A DNA stretch of 13,106 bases from Ettlia oleoabundans (Eukaryota; Chlorophyta; Chlorophyceae; Chlamydomonadales). The translations under genes and the position numbers were made by a program. The stretch lies in assembly GCA_019693395.1 (NCBI GenBank), contig JAAMXP010002881.1, positions 1 through 13,106 on the forward strand, in the 5' to 3' direction. Below, piece after piece: positions 9,017 to 13,106 of the stretch (position 1 is the first letter of the stretch; every line of letters begins with the position of its first letter). The notes under the pieces were generated by a model. That model worked only from the letters and a program-made list of their open reading frames with translations, was not told the origin of the DNA and did not search any database.

Positions 9017-9927
9017 ATGGTTAACGAGGCGGAGGTCGTAGAGAAGAAGCTGGGGATGTCTTTGGATGAGCTGATTGCAGAGCAGAAGAAGAAGCAGGGT
9101 AGCCGGCCAGCGGGCGGGTTCAAGAAGAAGCCGGTGAGGTGGCCGCTGCAGTTTTTTTCTCATCCCTGGACTTGGCAGTGGCACCAACTGACTGGCTGTC
9201 ACTCACATGTAGCACAAAGCCTGGACTTTCACCTTTTCTTTGTCCGTCTCCTTTCCTGTCTATTTCAACCAGGTTCAAAAGATGCAAACTAAGGGTGGCG
9301 GTCGGGTGCTGGTGGTGCCGCGGCCCAAGCACGTGCCACGGCCAGCCCCCAAGTCAGGCCTGAAGGGCACACGTGGCGGCGGTGTGCAGAAGGGCGGCCC
9401 AGCACCCAAGTTTCATGGCGGGCGGCAGCAGGCGGGCGGCATGCCAGGCCGGCAGGCCACTAACCGCAATGTTAAGGTCACAATCGGCAACAAGCTGAGG
9501 TGGGTGCTGCGTGCTGCAGCAGGTTGCTGAGCCTGTCATGCAACTGGACACCAGTGTAAATTTCAGGCAGAAGTGAAGCTTCCAACTGAACTGGAGTGGC
9601 TGATGTGCCTGCATGGCTTCACCAAGCTGCGTCGATGTGCGAAGAGTCTTCTCATGCACCCGCACCCACCAATTGCTCATTCGTCTGTGCAGCGGTCGCG
9701 GCCCCTCCCACCTCCCCACCAGTGGCGTGCTTGCCAAGCCCTTCATGGGGGCAGGAGCAGGCCCGGCACCTCGCGGCAATGGGCGGGCACCCATGCAGAT
9801 GGAGGCGCCTCCAGCTGGCTCCACCCTGGCAACGCGCTTTGACACGCTGTCAGGCATCAAGCCTAGCGGGCCCGCACACCCCACAGGCCAGCCACGCCGC
9901 AACGCGCATGGCGTCATCCTGCCCTAA
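9017..9927 (+). CDS. UIF/UIEF-like mRNA export adaptor (UAP56-binding motif protein)
   Basis: Three exons, 9017-9133, 9273-9499 and 9723-9927, join in phase (0, then 2) to 549 bases, 182 residues, stop TAA. The start is in the strong context GCAGCCATGG. Residues about 12 to 26 read LGMSLDELIAEQKKK, which matches the UAP56-binding motif (consensus around 'MSLDDIIK') found at the N-terminus of ALY/REF, UIF and CHTOP proteins; this motif docks on the DEAD-box helicase UAP56/DDX39B of the TREX complex in the nucleus. The middle is strongly basic and rich in Gly, Arg, Pro and Gln (for example GTRGGGVQKGGPAPKFHGG), suitable for RNA and NTF2-like receptor binding. No RRM is present, which argues against ALY and for a UIF/UIEF-type protein. 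The C-terminus STLATRFDTLSGIK followed by RRNAHGVILP looks conserved rather than random. The frame is open upstream of the chosen ATG, but that part lies over the probable 5' UTR intron. Confidence 0.7.
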
Positions 9928-10264
9928 GCATCTAGCTGGGCAGCACTTGCTGCTACTACATTTCGAGCCAACCCGACCTTGACTGCTGAGTTTCCGATAG
10001 ACGTGCCGGTGGTACCCACAGTTATCACATTGCCTGCTGCATCATTTGACCCTCATTGAGGTTTGCTGCTCATTGAGATCATCCCACCTGCCCAAGGCCC
10101 CTAAATTTTGCTTGCCACCCAGCTGTACGCCACGCTCACAAATTTTATTCAAGTTGTAACACTACCCATGCTTCTGGAGGAATGCTTAACAAGTGTTTTG
10201 CCAGGAGCAGCAAAAGACAGCCGACTGACAGAGGGGGTTAGGCAGGCCTGCCAGGCCTACGTCA
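9928..10264. other. Convergent 3' region of the export-adaptor and CRY-DASH genes
   Basis: These 337 bases lie between the two stop codons and are AT-richer than the exons. No gene is seen here; the polyadenylation signals are listed separately. Confidence 0.5.
10144..10159. terminator. Opposed candidate polyadenylation signals
   Basis: On the plus strand TGTAA (10155-10159) lies 228 bases after the export-adaptor stop. On the minus strand AATAAA (10149-10144) lies 116 bases after the CRY-DASH stop. TGTAA is the usual signal in green algae, AATAAA a less usual one there. If both are used, the two transcripts overlap slightly at their 3' ends. Confidence 0.35.
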
Positions 10265-13061
10265 CTAGTGCTGTTGCTGCTGCGCCTGCTGCTGCTTTGG
10301 TCCCTTCCCTACCTGCGTGGCGGGATCAACAACAGGCAGCGGGTAGTAGCCACCGTATGCCTGCCTGGCTACCTCACAGACTTCCTTAGCACCAGAGGCC
10401 GACATACCCAAGCTTCCCCTCTCCTGCTGCCACTGACTTGGCTGCTGCGGCTGCTGTTCCGACTGCACTTCTATAGCGGCGCCGTGAACATCTCCCGCCT
10501 CCCATTCCTCCCCCTCCTGCCCCACCCGCACCCCTGCGGCCGCGAGTGCAGCCGGCGACGCCGCCCAGGGCTGGTGCACCAGCTCAGCGGGGTGCAGCTT
10601 GGCCAGCTGGGGGACCCAGGCTCGAATCAGGCAGGCGTCAGGGTCGTACCGCAGGCCCTGGCTCACAGTCTTGAACTGGCGGCCCCGAGGGTCGTTGCCC
10701 GTCCCTGAACGAGCGAAGGCCAACAGGCAGCCAGGGTGACGGTTGACTGATGTGAGTGACAGATTTGCCATCAGCCATCACAAAGGGAGGGGAAGCAGGC
10801 AAGCTGGTAAGCACAGGATCGCTTTAAATCAACGCCACTCGCGCATGATCTTCTCCGCTTGCATGTGCCCCATCCGTCACCCATCCCAGCACCAACCTGC
10901 ATTGTACGCCCAGTTGCCGAGGTTGAGTGCGTAGTCATGATCAGCCAGTGTGGCCTCAAAGTAGCGCACACCCAGACGCCAATCGACATGCAGGCCCTGC
11001 ATGAAGCGGAATGGCGGGGAACAAGGGCGTGGAGACGGGAGGCGGAGGCGGACGAAAAGCTCAACCACGCACCCAAGTATGGCTGGGCTAGAAGCATTGG
11101 ACGAGCTGTTTTCAAAGCCCTGGACCAGTGGCCCACCGGCTGGCTGTGAAGAGTCTTGATTATAGGTGTCCGCAGAGCAGGCTCCTCATGCTACCACCAT
11201 CAGAATTACACGTGGCTTGCCTTTGGCAGTAGTGAGGCAACATTCTGGCGCCCCCTGTTGCTCATGTAGCCGGTGGCAGCCAGCTCCCGCATGGAGGCAT
11301 CCACAAAGGGCAGGCCAGTCTGCAGGGCATGCACGCCACTGAGAGAATAGGTGGTTACATGTTCCAACTGGCTGGCTGGTGTCAATAGAATACAGATTTG
11401 AGATCCGGAAAAAAAGCTTGCAGATTGGCTTAGGGACAGGGGAAGGGTCAGCGGGGTGCTGAGCTGGGTCTACCAGCAGCCACGGTTGACTCACCTGGCC
11501 CCGCACCCAGCGCCTAAACAGCTCTTCGTCCCGCCGCCACTCCACTGCCTGCCCAGAGATGCCGCCTCGACGCTCCAGTGCTGCAAGCAGCAAGCGAGGC
11601 AAGCAGGCAAGCGTGTATTCTGGTGCTTGCATATACTTGCAGGGTAACAGCAAGGGTCAAGGAACGGTCATAGGTGAGGAGGAATGCTGGTGCTGCTAGC
11701 TACAAGCAATTTACGTGAGATTGTGGTGGCTTGTGCAGTAGCACAGTGTTGTAGTTCGCACCCTCACCTTCCCCCTGCTTGAGGTGGTTGTAGATGAAGA
11801 AGTCCCGGATAGCCAGGTGCATGAGCAGCCAGCGCCAGGTGTCACCCGCCTGCGGCTCACGCCAGGCTGGCGCCTCTGTGGCAGGCGCAGGTGCTCTCTC
11901 CCCTGCACAACTGCCAGGCTTTCCTCCCCCCCTAGAGTGCTCCAGCTCTGCCAGCCGCATCACCTCAGCATACACGGTGCGTGGTGACAGGCAGCCCAGG
12001 GCCAAAAAGGCCGACAACTTGGCGCTGCTGTCCACACCATGAGCCTGCATCCACACAAGGAATTTCAGGTGCGGCAGATTTGGGGGGCGGGCGCCGCGGC
12101 GTGTGTGGGGGGTGGTGGGGGGGGGGGTATATACTGATTGATGGCAGGCAGAGGGAAGAGGCCAACGGGGGCACTTGACAATTCAAGCAATGCTATCCAA
12201 CAAGCCTAGACAGAGGTTCGCAAACACATTCAAACCGTCCCTTTTGGCCACCATTGCAGAGTCATGTGGGCACTAGGTGCCCAAGCCTAACCCACCCCAC
12301 CTGCATGCGGCTCGCTTGATAACCTTGGATGGGCGGCTGCTGCCCCGCAATACGCACACTGTGCCCATCCCCTTCCTCCAAGCCCAGATAGTACCTCAGC
12401 CGCCGCAGTGCTTGCTCCTCTCCCATGCTGAAAGGCACTGCTGATCTGGCGTCATAGCGGGCGGAGCATGCTGACGCCAGCTCAGAACAGCGCACACCTG
12501 TCAGGGCCTCCCAGCGGGCTAATGCGGCCTCTGCTGGAGCGCCGGCAGAAACATAGACTGAGCAGAGGTTTGAGGGGAGCTGCCTGAGAAGCCCTGCTTC
12601 GCTAGCTGCAAATGCCACTGAGAACGGCAGAGGCGGCAGCACGGGGGCCCCTCCAACGATGCCACTGTCGCAACCAAAACCTCCGCTGCTGACTTCCCCA
12701 TCTGCTAACTTGGACAACCGTGGAGCCGGCAGGGGACGCTTCACAGATGCATGGGTCTGTACCGCCTTCCTAAACTCTGTCATTACACCTGGCAGGCAGG
12801 AGAACCGCTGCTGCTCCAGAATCACCCTGCTGCGCTCCTGTGAGCCGTGCTGCTGCTGTTGCTGCTGCTGGTGGTGGTGGCTGCCATGCCGGCTATCTTG
12901 CTGCGGCTGCTCTGCAGGTTCCCCTGCTCTTGGGTCCTCCCTGCTTCTACCAGCACCACCTTTGCAGTTGCCAGTGCCAGGAGGCGCCCACAGGTGCCGG
13001 GGCAGGTCATCGGGGTGGTACAAGGTGTGGCCCCAGAACCGGTGTACGCTGCTGGGCAGGC
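10265..13061 (-). CDS. DASH-type cryptochrome/photolyase, N-terminal part off window
   Basis: Six exons on the minus strand, 13061-12301, 12044-11768, 11580-11495, 11319-11221, 10996-10897 and 10704-10265, join in phase to about 586 residues and a TAG stop. The N-terminal antenna-binding half lies beyond the right edge. Family landmarks in order: [83 protein letters not shown], the DASH hallmark [36 protein letters not shown], and [16 protein letters not shown]. These make the FAD-binding domain. The three tryptophans of the electron chain are present (FRRW, VDWRLG, LGNW). CRY-DASH proteins use blue light and FAD, repair lesions mainly in single-stranded DNA and may also signal. Odd points: the lesion-contacting Glu and Trp of the usual 'ELIWRDYF' are His and Ile here (MHLAIRDFF, codons 11817-11819 and 11808-11810), about 60 Q/H-rich residues are inserted after DDLP, a second insertion of about 70 residues precedes RSAVPF, and the tail is Gln-rich. 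The intron at 10997-11220 looks GC-AG. Confidence 0.92.
10997..11220 (-). other. Probable GC-AG intron of the CRY-DASH gene
   Basis: Minus strand: the exon ends CCAAAG|GCAAGC and the acceptor is TTCATGCAG|GGC. This joins NVASLLPK to GLHVDWRLG, the spacing expected from other CRY-DASH proteins (K followed by four residues, then DW). A GT donor nine bases further on (CCAC|GTGTAA) would also keep the frame but would add three residues, so it is not excluded. Confidence 0.65.
12082..12127 (+). repeat. G-rich tract with an 11-G run in a CRY-DASH intron
   Basis: Inside intron 12045-12300 the plus strand carries G runs of 6, 3, 6 and 11 bases, the last at 12117-12127, followed by TATATA. The tract fits a simple G-quadruplex rule on the plus strand, which is the template strand of this gene. 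On the minus (sense) strand it is a C-rich polypyrimidine stretch. Confidence 0.75.
12847..12879 (-). repeat. CAG/CAC triplet tract coding for HHH-Q7-H in CRY-DASH
   Basis: Read on the minus strand, three CAC codons are followed by seven Gln codons (six CAG and one CAA) and a further CAC. The tract lies in the insertion between DDLP and [11 protein letters not shown] second Gln-rich run (QQQAQQQQH) ends the same protein next to its stop at 10265. Confidence 0.9.
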
Positions 13062-13106
13062 CTGTGAGATACACAGAGGATAGCTTCTTGGGGTGTGGGG
13101 TGGGTG
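13062..13106 (-). other. Intron end at the right edge (CRY-DASH)
   Basis: On the minus strand the last 45 bases are C/T-rich and end in GTGTATCTCACAG, a good acceptor directly before the first visible CRY-DASH exon. That exon begins with two bases of a split codon, so a further upstream exon lies outside the window. Confidence 0.65.

Noticed and set aside
9354..9917. Minus-strand open frame of about 187 codons opposite the export-adaptor gene
   Set aside because: The plus-strand frame has a clear motif, phased exons and a good start; the antisense frame shows no family features.
10268..10708. Plus-strand Leu-rich open frame that could look like a membrane protein
   Set aside because: It is the reverse complement of Gln/Ala-rich CRY-DASH sequence; CTG repeats opposite CAG codons produce poly-Leu.
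11333..11345. Acceptor CTATTCTCTCAG at about 11342 for the CRY-DASH exon with TGLPFVDA
   Set aside because: It would join out of frame with the preceding exon; the acceptor CCTGCAG|ACT at 11320 gives the exact family spacing [10 protein letters not shown].
1..13106. A new multi-gene defence-like or mobile system
   Set aside because: All five genes are intron-containing eukaryotic genes of known families with no shared operon, terminal repeats, integrase, transposase or array.

Overview
This window is nuclear DNA from a eukaryote, most likely a green alga (Chlorophyta; a trebouxiophyte-like coccoid alga is my best guess, but the sequence alone does not prove the class). Five protein genes are visible, all split by short introns (83 to 352 bases). 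Splice phases join cleanly in every one. The DNA is GC-rich, the proteins carry Ala-, Gln- and Gly-rich stretches, and the gene set is plant/algal: a RUS/DUF647 protein, an F-box protein with a phloem-protein-2-like domain, and a DASH cryptochrome. No bacterial operons, mobile elements, CRISPR arrays, tRNA or rRNA genes were seen.

Layout, left to right. (1) 234-1853, minus: RUS family (DUF647) gene whose 3' part lies beyond the left edge. (2) 2798-6879, plus: UTP4/Cirhin, an eight-exon WD40 protein of the small-subunit processome, 789 residues, complete. (3) 7187-8497, minus: four-exon F-box protein with a PP2-like C-terminal domain, 295 residues, complete. (4) 9017-9927, plus: three-exon, 182-residue basic protein with a UAP56-binding motif, resembling the UIF/UIEF mRNA export adaptors. 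(5) 10265-13061, minus: DASH-type cryptochrome/photolyase whose N-terminal (antenna) half lies beyond the right edge. Orientation alternates strictly: two divergent pairs share promoter regions (1854-2797 and 8498-9016) and two convergent pairs share short 3' regions (6880-7186 and 9928-10264).

The genes do not form an obvious pathway. UTP4 (ribosome assembly) and the export adaptor are housekeeping functions, the F-box protein would belong to ubiquitin ligation, and RUS and CRY-DASH are both tied to UV/blue light in plants, although three unrelated genes lie between them. I see no convincing new multi-gene system. The points most worth a second look are the CRY-DASH active site, where the usual Glu and Trp that contact the DNA lesion are His and Ile while the Trp electron-transfer chain is kept, and the use of GC-AG introns. 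Splice sites were assigned by hand from consensus, phase and family knowledge, without transcript data.
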